From Bradyrhizobium altum (lineage in GTDB: Bacteria > Pseudomonadota > Alphaproteobacteria > Rhizobiales > Xanthobacteraceae): 64,000 nt of DNA. The position numbers and the translations under genes are program-made. The DNA lies in assembly GCF_020889705.1 (NCBI RefSeq), contig NZ_JACMYP010000010.1:1-64000 (forward strand), given 5' to 3'. The notes beneath the pieces are model-generated. The model saw only the letters and a list, made by a program, of their open reading frames with translations, did no database searches and was not told where the DNA came from. Below, in pieces: positions 57,096 through 64,000 of the stretch (positions are counted from its first letter, which is position 1; each line of letters starts with the position of its first letter).

Positions 57096-57820
57096 ATGCG
57101 AGTGGACATCAAGCAGCTGCGCCAGGCCCGCGCCAACAAGGCAAAGGACGGCAAAACCGCGCTCGAGCAGCTCAACGCGCTGCAGGGCAACGCCAACCCG
57201 ACCGAGGCCGAGACCGCGCAGGTCGGCGAGCTCGAGACCAAGGTCGACGCGCCCGGGGCCGAGGTGGCGGAGCTCGACAAGCAGATCTCGGCCGAGGAAA
57301 AGAAGCTGCGCCGGACGGCGCTGTTCGGCTCCTCGACCGCGCTCGGCGGTCCGGCGCTGGCGACCGTCGTCAATGATATCAATCCGGAGCGGACCGGCGG
57401 TTCCCCAGCGTTGCGGAGTTTGCGGTCTCAGTCCGCAACGCCATGACCGGCGGCCGCCTCGACCCGCGTCTCGGCGCGGCGCCGACCAATTTCCAGCAGA
57501 ACCAGGGCGGCAGCGGCGTGGGCTTCCTGGTGCCGACCGAGTATCCCGAGCAGATCTGGGGGCTCGTTTTCGACGACCAGAACCTGCTCGGCTTCTGTAA
57601 TCCGGAGCCGACGCAGGGGCAACTCGATCGCGATCGCAAAGGACGAGACCACGCTGTGGGGCGCCTCTGGCGTCCAGGCGCTCTGAGGGCACGCAGCTGA
57701 TCGCGACGAAGGCCGCGATGACGGGCGAGATCATCCAGTTGCATGAGCTCTATGCGTTCGTGCTGGCCTCGCAGAGGTCCTCGACGATGCGTCGACGGCG
57801 TCTACTGCGAGAGCGCGACG
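57096..57820 (+). pseudogene. HK97-type phage major capsid protein, frameshifted
   Basis: ATG 57096 opens MRVDIKQLRQARANKAKDGK and a coiled scaffold-like N-terminus (AEVAELDKQISAEEKKL). The frame shifts near 57400 to SVAEFAVSVRNAMTGGRLDP, FQQNQGGSGVGFLVPTEYPE, QIWGLVFDDQNLLGFCNPEP, the capsid core. A later piece, IIQLHELYAFVLASQ then EVLDDA in another frame, ends near 57820. Prophage remnant. Confidence 0.7.
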
Positions 57821-57873
57821 CCGTCGGAACAGCCGGCGCGCGGTTTCAGCCTGTTCAAGCGAAAGAAGGCGCA

Positions 57874-58250
57874 ATGAGCGGCGACGACACTGGCAGCGTA
57901 AATGCGGCCTTGCTTCAAATGGCCGCCAAGATCGGCGGCCTCCAGTCGACCGTCGCAACGCCGCTGCACACCTGGCAGCGCATGGAGGAGAAGGCCTCGG
58001 AGGGCCGGAAAGACCTGCATCAAAAGGTCGAGGCGTTGTGCGCTGAGGTCATGACGATGGGCGCGCAGATCTCGACGGCGACGAAAGAGATCGCCGACAT
58101 GAAGCCGACCGTCCAGGCCGTCCGGATGGGCAAGCGCCGGCAACCGGCGTGCGCAACTTCACGAAATTGATGTGGGGCGTCGGGATGTTCTTAAGCGGCG
58201 GGGTCGTCTGCATCGTCACGAACCTCGTCGAGATCCATGTCAAGCGTTGA
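57874..58250 (+). pseudogene. DUF1515 phage protein, frameshifted near the end
   Basis: From ATG 57874: MSGDDTGSVNAALLQMAAKI, GGLQSTVATPLHTWQRMEEK, KDLHQKVEALCAEVMTMGAQ, IADMKPTVQAV, a DUF1515 coiled coil. After a shift near 58140 it continues VRNFTKLMWGVGMFLSGGVV, CIVTNLVEIHVKR, a membrane helix, to 58250. Phage lysis or tail-region protein. Confidence 0.65.
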
Positions 58251-58251
58251 C

Positions 58252-58374
58252 ATGCTTCGTACCGCTGTCGTCGTCGCGCTCGCGCTGATTTGCTCGTGCT
58301 CGGCGGGCTATTGCTCGCCAGCGGCGCGAAAAGCGGCTACGTGTCCAAAGTTTGCTTTGCAGTTCGGTGCATAA
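58252..58374 (+). CDS. 40-residue lipoprotein-like peptide
   Basis: ATG 58252: MLRTAVVVALALICSCSAGY, CSPAARKAATCPKFALQFGA. Signal-like start with a cysteine-rich cleavage region. Its place behind a phage DUF1515 gene recalls small spanin-type lipoproteins, but this is not certain. Confidence 0.4.
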   Translation: MLRTAVVVALALICSCSAGYCSPAARKAATCPKFALQFGA

Positions 58375-58432
58375 GAAGGGGCGTCCTGTCCCTCCGGACG
58401 GAATGCAAGGCTGGAATAGCCGGACAGGCACC

Positions 58433-59278
58433 TCAGCCCGCTTTGCGCTGCGGCTTGGCCGACGTCTTCTTCGCCTTGGTTGATTTCGCCGGCGCCGCCT
58501 TGCCGCCGCTCTGGATGCTCTGCTTCAGCGCATCCATCAAGTTGAAGACGTTGCTCGGCGCGGGCTTGCGGGTCGCCGCGATCGGCTGGCCCTTCCGCTT
58601 TTGCTCGAGCAGTTCTTGCAGAGCCCGCTCATAATGGTCTTCGAATTTTGTCGGCTCAAAATGGCCGGACTTCCGCTCGACGATGTGCTTGGCCAGATCC
58701 AGCATGTCCTTCGTGATCTTCACGTCCTGGATGTCCTCGAAATACTCGGCCGAATCGCGCACCTCATAGGGATAGCGCAGCAGCATGCCCATCAGCCCGT
58801 TGTCGCGCGCCTCGAGCGAAATGACGTGCTCGCGGTTGGTCAGAACCACGCGGGCGAGGGCGACCTTATCGAGCGATCGGATGGTTTCACGGATGACGGC
58901 GTAGGCATCGTGGCCGACCTTGCCATCGGGGACAATGTAGTAGGGGCGGACCAGATAGAGATCGTCGATCTCGCTTCTGGGCACGAACTCGTCGATCTCG
59001 ATGGTACGCGTCGATTCCAGCGCGATGTTCTCGAACTCGTCCTTGGTGATTTCGAGATATCGGTCGGTGTCGACCTTGTAGCCCTTGATAATATCGTCGG
59101 ACTGGACCTCTTCGCCCGTATCGGCGTCGACCTTCAGATACTTGATCCGGTGACCGGTCTTCTTGTTGATTTGATTGAAGCTGATCTTGTCGGATTCAGA
59201 GGTCGCCGGGAATAGTGCGATAGGGCAAGTCACCAGGGACAACCGCAAAAAGCCCTTCCAATTGGCGCGCGGGGCCAT
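58433..59278 (-). CDS. ku: Ku DNA end-binding protein
   Basis: From ATG 59278: MAPRANWKGFLRLSLVTCPI, KISFNQINKKTGHRIKYLKV, EEVQSDDIIKGYKVDTDRYL, IDEFVPRSEIDDLYLVRPYY, ending in a Lys-rich tail (KAKKTSAKPQRKAG). About 280 residues, full length for bacterial Ku. It binds double-strand breaks and recruits LigD in non-homologous end joining. The ligase gene in this window (45151-46022) is broken, so another ligase would be needed. The upstream start at 59311 is not needed. Confidence 0.93.
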   Translation of the reverse strand: MAPRANWKGFLRLSLVTCPIALFPATSESDKISFNQINKKTGHRIKYLKVDADTGEEVQSDDIIKGYKVDTDRYLEITKDEFENIALESTRTIEIDEFVPRSEIDDLYLVRPYYIVPDGKVGHDAYAVIRETIRSLDKVALARVVLTNREHVISLEARDNGLMGMLLRYPYEVRDSAEYFEDIQDVKITKDMLDLAKHIVERKSGHFEPTKFEDHYERALQELLEQKRKGQPIAATRKPAPSNVFNLMDALKQSIQSGGKAAPAKSTKAKKTSAKPQRKAG

Positions 59279-59344
59279 ACTCAAAACTCCACCTACACTG
59301 AATGGTATCAATATAGGACGCCGGTCAGCGAAGTGGAGTCTCGC

Positions 59345-59620
59345 CTAGCAATCCGGACAGGTATCACCGATCCCGCGCAGGGTTTGATCGATCGCGGCCT
59401 GGCACTTTTCCGGAGTGGCGCCCGGGAATGGCTGGTTCCACGCCGCTTCACGAGCCCGGTTCCGCGCATCGGGGTCACTGCGATCGAGGGCATGGCCGTG
59501 GTGTTCGCACTCTCTCACGGCGTGGTGCTCGATCAGCATGCCGAGTGCCCAACCTTCGAGGCTACGATAGGCGGGCCGGGTAGCCTGTAGCGGCAGGCGA
59601 CGTTGTGCGTTGCTCTTCAT
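59345..59620 (-). CDS. Conserved small protein with HCGH-like cluster
   Basis: From ATG 59620: MKSNAQRRLPLQATRPAYRS, LEGWALGMLIEHHAVRECEH, HGHALDRSDPDARNRAREAA, ending TCPDC. Histidines and cysteines (HHAVRECEHHGH, CPDC) could bind a metal. Known to me as a Bradyrhizobium hypothetical type. Lies upstream of and on the same strand as ku. Confidence 0.65.
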   Translation of the reverse strand: MKSNAQRRLPLQATRPAYRSLEGWALGMLIEHHAVRECEHHGHALDRSDPDARNRAREAAWNQPFPGATPEKCQAAIDQTLRGIGDTCPDC

Positions 59621-59788
59621 GATGTGGCCTCGAATCAATTCGACGCCACCATTTATAGCACTTCAGTCAAGTCGCCCTTGGAACCGGATCGGTTGTACCC
59701 GCTATCCAGCCTGAGACAACCAAACTGGCCACCAGGAACGCTTTCTGGCCGGTCGCTTTGGGTTATCGGAATGAAGCGAGTGACTCTG

Positions 59789-60031
59789 ATGCCTCGATAT
59801 TATTTCGACCTAAAGGACAGCAAGGGCATTGCTCTAGATGAGGAAGGCCTAGACCTGCGGGATTTGGTAGCGGCGCAGAACGAAGCGGCGCTGTCCCTGG
59901 GCGCCATGGCCCGGGATGCTGTGGCCACCGCCAGCGGGGCCGACCAGATGGAGATTGCGGTGCGCGACGACGACGGTCCCGTTATGACCGTCCGCTTTGC
60001 CTTTGAAATTAGACGCGCAAGGCAGAGTTAA
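59789..60031 (+). CDS. DUF6894 family protein
   Basis: From ATG 59789: MPRYYFDLKDSKGIALDEEG, LDLRDLVAAQNEAALSLGAM, ARDAVATASGADQMEIAVRD. A textbook DUF6894 sequence (80 residues) paralogous to 13955-14182. The longer start at 59603 adds unrelated sequence. GGAAC motifs upstream have no correctly spaced CGTT. Confidence 0.85.
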   Translation: MPRYYFDLKDSKGIALDEEGLDLRDLVAAQNEAALSLGAMARDAVATASGADQMEIAVRDDDGPVMTVRFAFEIRRARQS

Positions 60032-60362
60032 TTGGACGTCGTGCGAGCTTCATCCTTTCGCTCTGTAGTGGGTCTTCTCCCTCTCTCCGAAACAATTAAT
60101 GAACGACCCGGATCAGGTAGTATCCAACCCCCGCCAACCACGAGAACCGTGGGTACAGCCCACCATAAGATTGCGGGCATGTCCGCCTTCAACGAGTCTT
60201 GTTCCCGAACGGGAACGGGGCGATTGAGAGGGCCGCGACCGGTCAGTCGCACGTCCTGTCCTTAAGCGTTGGTCGGGAGGAACAGTCAGCCATGCTGAGG
60301 CATATTAGGGATGGTTCCCTGTTTGAAACCCACGGATTAGGACCCGTATTTCGAGGTGTGCT
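60032..60362. other. Intergenic, no gene recognised
   Basis: Contains the leader region of copy D, which does not resemble leaders A-C. GGAAC motifs at 60212 and 60279 lack a spaced CGTT. Confidence 0.4.
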
Positions 60363-60575
60363 ATGCAGCATCGTCGCCGGTACAAACCACAAGCTGTTTC
60401 GCTAGAAGAGCGGCTCGAAGAACGAGCGAATGAGTTTCGCGAACGTGCCAAAGCGCTTTCCCCAAGCGCTGAGCGAGAAGCCCTTCTCAAGCTAGCCCGG
60501 CAAGCCGAAACCGGCGCGCGCATGAGTGAATGGCTCCGCTCACCGCGACTGCAGCCATCCGAGCGAACACCGTGA
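60363..60575 (+). CDS. Small EWLxSPGLQP-family protein (copy D)
   Basis: ATG 60363: MQHRRRYKPQAVSLEERLEE, RANEFRERAKALSPSAEREA, ARQAETGARMSEWL-RSPRLQPSERTP. It has all family motifs but G becomes R in SPGL. Its leader is not the conserved one. Its stop overlaps the next GTG (GTGA), as in copy A. Confidence 0.8.
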   Translation: MQHRRRYKPQAVSLEERLEERANEFRERAKALSPSAEREALLKLARQAETGARMSEWLRSPRLQPSERTP

Positions 60576-60871
60576 AAGCGACCGACCTTAACTACGAGCG
60601 CGTGATGGAGCTGGTAGCGGCGTTGCGTGAACGCACGCCAGCGGAAGTGACGATTGCATCGCTCGCGCTCGGCGCCAGCTTCACCCCAGAGATGTGGCTT
60701 GCGCGGGAGCCGCTTCGCAAAGCGCGCAGCAGCCATGACGAGAAGGTGGCTCATGACGCCGTCGCGCCGCCCCCCGGAGGAACGAAGGGCAATACGAAGA
60801 GTCTAAGTGCCAGCTCCCGTTGTTTCTGCCAAGAAGCTATTGGGAGTAGCGATCCCCGGCGCTTGCGTTAG
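60572..60871 (+). CDS. Small protein coupled to copy D
   Basis: GTG 60572: MKATDLNYERVMELVAALRE, RTPAEVTIASLALGASFTPE, MWLAREPLRKARSSHDEKVA. The first 70 residues look genuine. The frame ends inside the hairpin at 60848-60885, so the last part may be altered. No family recognised. Confidence 0.45.
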   Translation: MKATDLNYERVMELVAALRERTPAEVTIASLALGASFTPEMWLAREPLRKARSSHDEKVAHDAVAPPPGGTKGNTKSLSASSRCFCQEAIGSSDPRRLR

Positions 60872-60885
60872 GCGCCGGGGTCGCT
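60848..60885 (+). terminator. GC-rich terminator-like hairpin
   Basis: AGCGA-T-CCCCGGCGC and GCGCCGGGG-T-CGCT form a long stem, followed by GGTTT. Confidence 0.6.
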
Positions 60886-60900
60886 GGTTTAGCGTAGTCT

Positions 60901-61068
60901 TTATGCGAATAGGTGTTTGCCGGGCTGGAGCATCCGAACGTAGGTCCCGCTCTCGTGGTAATCGAGCCAGCCCTTAGCGATCGCATATTGCAGCCCGGCC
61001 CAATATCCGGCCGGCGTCGCCGGGAGGCGCTTTGGCACCTTCCAGCTCGGGAGCGCCGCCGGTCGCAT
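60901..61068 (-). CDS. Small protein with ATPAxYWAGLQYA motif (copy 2)
   Basis: ATG 61068: MRPAALPSWKVPKRLPATPA, GYWAGLQYAIAKGWLDYHES, GTYVRMLQPGKHLFA. A 55-residue product, probably the complete end of the family also seen at 12574-12807. The helix-hairpin arrangement suggests a small winged fold. It may be the C-terminal part of a longer gene. Confidence 0.55.
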   Translation of the reverse strand: MRPAALPSWKVPKRLPATPAGYWAGLQYAIAKGWLDYHESGTYVRMLQPGKHLFA

Positions 61069-61196
61069 CCGCAGGGACGGGCAATGGTGGGTTGCTTTCG
61101 GTCGCCAACCTGATCCGGCCCGCCGTCGTGGATCAGTCCGAAATCGCTTTCGATCTTGTCGCCGGCTATGACGGTGGGACGGAGGAAGAAGTCCAT
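61069..61196 (-). pseudogene. N-terminal fragment of a VIAGDK small protein
   Basis: ATG 61196: MDFFLRPTVIAGDKIESDFG, LIHDGG. A shifted frame continues RIRLATESNPPLPVPADATG. The start matches small Bradyrhizobium proteins with xLRPTVIAGDK. Frameshifted and overlapping the gene at 60901. Confidence 0.45.
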
Positions 61197-61463
61197 CAGT
61201 TCTACGGCCTGCGAAATGGCACCACGTCCCCGTCAGCCGCGCGGATCACGACCCGTGCGATCTCAAGGGGTCGAATCCGAGCTTGACGGGCACATCGGCG
61301 ACGCCCTGCCGATCCCATCTCACCTCTCGTGGAGGCACCTCTCTAATTTCCTTGGGCAATCCACTTTTTGATGATCGTCAGACGGGGTAACGACCGCAGC
61401 CTCAGTGCGCCCGAGATTGCTGCCTCAGCCCCGAAGTCCCCAACTTCGGGTACGCGTTCGTGA

Positions 61464-62423
61464 TCAGCTTTCGACGACGACCACAACTTGCACCTCGCAC
61501 CCTTGCGCCATCGGCGCCCTGGTCATGCCTCCCTTCATCTGGGCCGTCATCAAGTTGATCAAGCGGGTCCCCAGACCGCTCTTCGCCTCGGCGGGGCACC
61601 CGATTCCGTCGTCCCTCACCGTGATTACGACCTTTTCGTTTCTCGTCCGAACGTCAACTTCCACGACGCCCGGACGCCCCTCCGGAAACGCGTACTTGAA
61701 CGCGTTCGTCACCAGCTCGTTGACGATCAAGCCGACGGACGCGGCCTGCGAGCTCTTGACGGCGATCTCGTCGCAGGACACCCGTATCGCGATCGGGCGC
61801 ACTCCCCGGTGTAGATCAGAGAGGCTCCCGCACAACGCCTCAAGATAGGCCGGCAGGTCGACCGAGCTGTTGACCGGCGTGTCGCGCAGGCGATCATGGA
61901 CCTTCGCGACGACCTCAATCCGAGCCAGCGCGGACGTGATCGCCGCCTGCACGTCGGCATTAGGGTCCGACCGCGCCTGCAGACGGAGGATCGACATGAT
62001 CGTCGCGAGGTCGTTCCTCGTCCGGTGCGCTAACTCCATCATGAGAACGTCTGCGTAGGCCTTCGCCTCCGAGTGCTTCTGCAGTGCCGTGCGCAAGGCT
62101 TCCGTTATCGCTGCAATACATAGCCCGTTCGCCAGGAAGATCAGGAGCGGCAGGATCGCGGCGCTCGGCGGCGGGGGGATAAAGTATCGCGCCGCCAGCG
62201 CCGCGCTCGCGCCGGTGGCCAGAAAGCCTGAACCGCGATCGAAGATGACCGAGGCTAGGAAAATGGCGGGAATGAACAGCACCAGCGGATAGGGTTTCAA
62301 CTGATCGTCCAGCAGGAGCTTGGCGACAAACGCCAGCCCGACAAGCCCGAGGCTCAAAAGGTACCGCACCCACACAGGATATCTGGGCGTGACGGACATG
62401 AAGCGAAGCAGGAGCCGGTCCAT
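61464..62423 (-). CDS. Membrane HisKA_2 histidine kinase (DUF4118-like sensor)
   Basis: A protein of about 319 residues. N-terminal membrane helices (YLLSLGLVGLAFVAKLLL, PLVLFIPAIFLASVIF, ALAARYFIPPPPSAAILPLL) form a KdpD/DUF4118-like module. The kinase has H-box MMELAHRTRNDLATIMSI, a dimerisation helix and HATPase motifs (VNELVTNAFKYAFPEGRPG, TVRDDGIGCPAEAKSGLGT). The EcfG-type promoter at 62431-62456 lies inside the longer frame beginning at 62471, so I place the start at ATG 62423. The mRNA would be almost leaderless. Confidence 0.85.
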   Translation of the reverse strand: MDRLLLRFMSVTPRYPVWVRYLLSLGLVGLAFVAKLLLDDQLKPYPLVLFIPAIFLASVIFDRGSGFLATGASAALAARYFIPPPPSAAILPLLIFLANGLCIAAITEALRTALQKHSEAKAYADVLMMELAHRTRNDLATIMSILRLQARSDPNADVQAAITSALARIEVVAKVHDRLRDTPVNSSVDLPAYLEALCGSLSDLHRGVRPIAIRVSCDEIAVKSSQAASVGLIVNELVTNAFKYAFPEGRPGVVEVDVRTRNEKVVITVRDDGIGCPAEAKSGLGTRLINLMTAQMKGGMTRAPMAQGCEVQVVVVVES

Positions 62424-62430
62424 GGAAAAC

Positions 62431-62456
62431 AACGAACCGGCTTGTCGGCGCGTTCC
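62431..62456 (-). promoter_or_regulatory. EcfG-type stress promoter of HisKA_2 kinase
   Basis: On the minus strand GGAAC, 17 nt, CGTT, ending 7 bases before ATG 62423. Confidence 0.6.
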
Positions 62457-62544
62457 TGTCGCTTGTTTCAAGCGCGCGCTTCGGCCAGAGCGCGCACTGC
62501 TGAGCCTAGACCAAAGTTGGGACGCTCTTTGCGGGGCCTGACGA

Positions 62545-62569
62545 GGAACGATTCAACAAAGCGTGAGTT
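62545..62569 (+). promoter_or_regulatory. EcfG-like promoter of DUF3618-like gene
   Basis: GGAAC, 17 nt, GTT (AGTT in place of CGTT), 41 bases before ATG 62611. Confidence 0.5.
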
Positions 62570-62610
62570 CGTCCCGAAAGAACCGAACAAAAATCCAAGA
62601 GGGTAATGCC

Positions 62611-63594
62611 ATGACGCGATCAGTGGAGGAGCTGAGGCGGAAGTCCGAGCGCAGCCGTGCCGAACTCGCCGTGACGGTCGATAGGTTGAGGGAGCGGATA
62701 TCGGATACCGCTGACGATCTCCGCCACAAGGTCTCGCCGCAACACATCAAGTCGGAAGTCTCCGATTACATCAGCAACAAGACCCAGAGTTGGGTCGAGG
62801 CGCTGAAGCAACAAGCGATGGACAATCCGATGCAGGCGGTCGCTGCGGGGACTGCGGTCGCAATCCCGCTGCTGCGCCTAGCGCGGGGTTTTCCACTGCC
62901 ACTTCTGATGATCGGGGCTGGACTTGCCCTGACCTCGAAGACGGTGCGCGACGGGGCCGCGGAAGCGGCCGCACCGGTGATGGAGAAGGCGGGAGAGATG
63001 CTGGATCAGGCCGGCGACCGAGTGGACGCGCTAAGCAGCGACGTGAGAGACCGGCTGACTTCGGCTCAAAACCAGGCCAGCGATATGGTCAGCGACGCGC
63101 AAGATGCCGTTGCCGGCTTGGCCGACGATCTTGGTGGGCGGGCGGCGCAGGCCGCCGGCACCGTCGGCGATACGTTCAAGAGCGGCATGGATGCCGCTAA
63201 GGAAAGAGCGGGCGCAGCCAAGGACGCGGCGGCCACGGCGCCTGCAAGGGCCCGTCAGGTCATCGGCGACAATGCCGCCTTGATCGGCGGTCTTGGAATC
63301 GCGATCGGCGCCATCCTTGCCGCGGCTCTTCCCGAAACCAGCGCCGAAGTCAAGGCGATTGGCCCGGCGAGCAACAGCGTGAAACGGGCGGCGGGCGAGG
63401 CTGCACAATCCGGTTTCGAGGCGGCCAAGGACGCGACGATGTCAGCGGCCGATGCGGCGGCGAGAAGCGTCGGCGAGGCCGATCTCGGCGGGCACGCCAG
63501 CCGCTTGACGGAAAACGTGGCCGACAGGCTCAAAGAGGCTGCCGACGACGTCGTCAGGACGGCCTTCAGTCCTTCCCCAAACCCAAACACATGA
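62611..63594 (+). CDS. DUF3618-like protein with long helical, Ala-rich body
   Basis: From ATG 62611: MTRSVEELRRKSERSRAELA, VTVDRLRERISDTADDLRHK, the DUF3618 start (E-R-[ST]-R-A-x-L-x-x-T-V-x-x-L). Two membrane helices (AVAAGTAVAIPLLRLARGFP, LIGGLGIAIGAILAAAL) frame long amphipathic Ala/Asp/Lys helices. A membrane-associated stress protein is likely. GAGGGTAA precedes the start. The similar next gene begins 10 bases later. Confidence 0.78.
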   Translation: MTRSVEELRRKSERSRAELAVTVDRLRERISDTADDLRHKVSPQHIKSEVSDYISNKTQSWVEALKQQAMDNPMQAVAAGTAVAIPLLRLARGFPLPLLMIGAGLALTSKTVRDGAAEAAAPVMEKAGEMLDQAGDRVDALSSDVRDRLTSAQNQASDMVSDAQDAVAGLADDLGGRAAQAAGTVGDTFKSGMDAAKERAGAAKDAAATAPARARQVIGDNAALIGGLGIAIGAILAAALPETSAEVKAIGPASNSVKRAAGEAAQSGFEAAKDATMSAADAAARSVGEADLGGHASRLTENVADRLKEAADDVVRTAFSPSPNPNT

Positions 63595-63604
63595 AGGAAC
63601 GATC

Positions 63605-64000
63605 ATGAGCGATGTGGACCTGACTAAAGAGACGAATTTCCCGCAGAACCCGAATAGCGGCCCTTCGCAGACCCTGAAGGAGCAGATGGCCGATGCTGGC
63701 GCCGAGGTGAAGCAGCGCGCCGGCGATGCCCTCCGAGCGTCGACCGATGTCGCCCGCGACAAGTTCAGGGAGGCGGCTGACGCTGCCAAAGACGTGGCTT
63801 CCGGAACGGTGGACCAGATCGAGGACCAGGCGCGCGACAAGCAGCGGTCGGGCGCGGACTTCATGGCGCGCCTTGCCGGTAACATTCGCGAAGCGGCGCG
63901 CGCTTTCGAGAGCGACGCCCCGTTCGCTGCCCGTGGCATGACTTCCGCTGCCGAATATGTCGATGACGCGGCCGACAAAGTCCGCGAAGGAAGCCTCCGC
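63605..64000 (+). CDS. Helical stress-type protein, cut by right edge
   Basis: ATG 63605: MSDVDLTKETNFPQNPNSGP, SQTLKEQMADAGAEVKQRAG, DALRASTDVARDKFREAADA. The frame is still open at the last base (VDDAADKVREGSLR). Composition matches the preceding gene; the two likely form an operon. Confidence 0.75.
   Translation, partial: MSDVDLTKETNFPQNPNSGPSQTLKEQMADAGAEVKQRAGDALRASTDVARDKFREAADAAKDVASGTVDQIEDQARDKQRSGADFMARLAGNIREAARAFESDAPFAARGMTSAAEYVDDAADKVREGSLR

Noticed and set aside
60196-60300. GGAAC motifs near copy D as EcfG promoters
   Set aside because: Neither has CGTT or GTT at the required distance.

Overview
The window looks like an accessory stretch of a high-GC alphaproteobacterial chromosome of the Bradyrhizobium/Rhodopseudomonas type. 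The basis is the many small proteins of families familiar from that group (DUF6894, DUF3606, DUF1330, DUF4142, CsbD, His-rich AEHH proteins), HWE/HisKA_2-type histidine kinases, an FDH3-type formate dehydrogenase operon, and repeated GGAAC-N16/17-CGTT motifs that match the EcfG general-stress sigma promoter of alphaproteobacteria. No database search was possible; names rest on motif and family recognition.

Layout. 1-6.4 kb: small stress-type genes, a NUDIX hydrolase, an exported amidase and a winged-helix/TPR regulator. 6.5-8.3 kb: a compact array of tRNA and tRNA-like genes with a frameshifted HD-domain gene. 8.5-19 kb: cupin, two DUF1330 proteins, RlpA, a Crp/Fnr regulator, many small proteins and phage-like remnants. 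19.8-24.2 kb: a 5'-truncated PAS/HWE kinase, DUF4142 and TAXI-type proteins. 24.6-28.4 kb: a 3' tRNA-Lys fragment (probable att scar) and a decayed catabolic cluster (FAD monooxygenase, TctC and NmrA fragments). 30-42.7 kb: the one large intact block, a WD40-cytochrome c protein, a four-cluster ferredoxin, accessory DUF proteins, a HTH-TorD chaperone, and formate dehydrogenase alpha, beta and gamma. 43.8-47.8 kb: broken adenylate cyclase and DNA ligase genes, an HWE kinase and small genes. 48-58.4 kb: mostly decayed DNA with autotransporter, SDR and prophage (head protease, capsid, DUF1515) remnants and scattered intact stress genes. 58.4-64 kb: Ku, DUF6894, a membrane HisKA_2 kinase and two long helical DUF3618-like proteins, the last cut by the window edge.

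How it fits together. The formate dehydrogenase block is a self-contained respiratory module: twin-arginine-exported molybdoenzyme, Fe-S subunit, cytochrome b anchor, maturation proteins and a chaperone that carries its own DNA-binding domain. Around it, many short genes sit behind EcfG-like promoters (DUF4142, CsbD, DUF3606, DUF6894, His-rich protein, a HisKA_2 kinase and others), so much of the accessory DNA looks like a general-stress regulon.

The most unusual signal is a family of four short proteins with the ending EWLxSPxL (stops at 362, 18535, 56509 and 60575). Each is followed by a different overlapping or abutting small ORF. Three share a conserved 85-90 nt 5' leader that can form competing hairpins; two of those can pair with the Shine-Dalgarno sequence. 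This looks like an undescribed cis-regulatory RNA under stress control.
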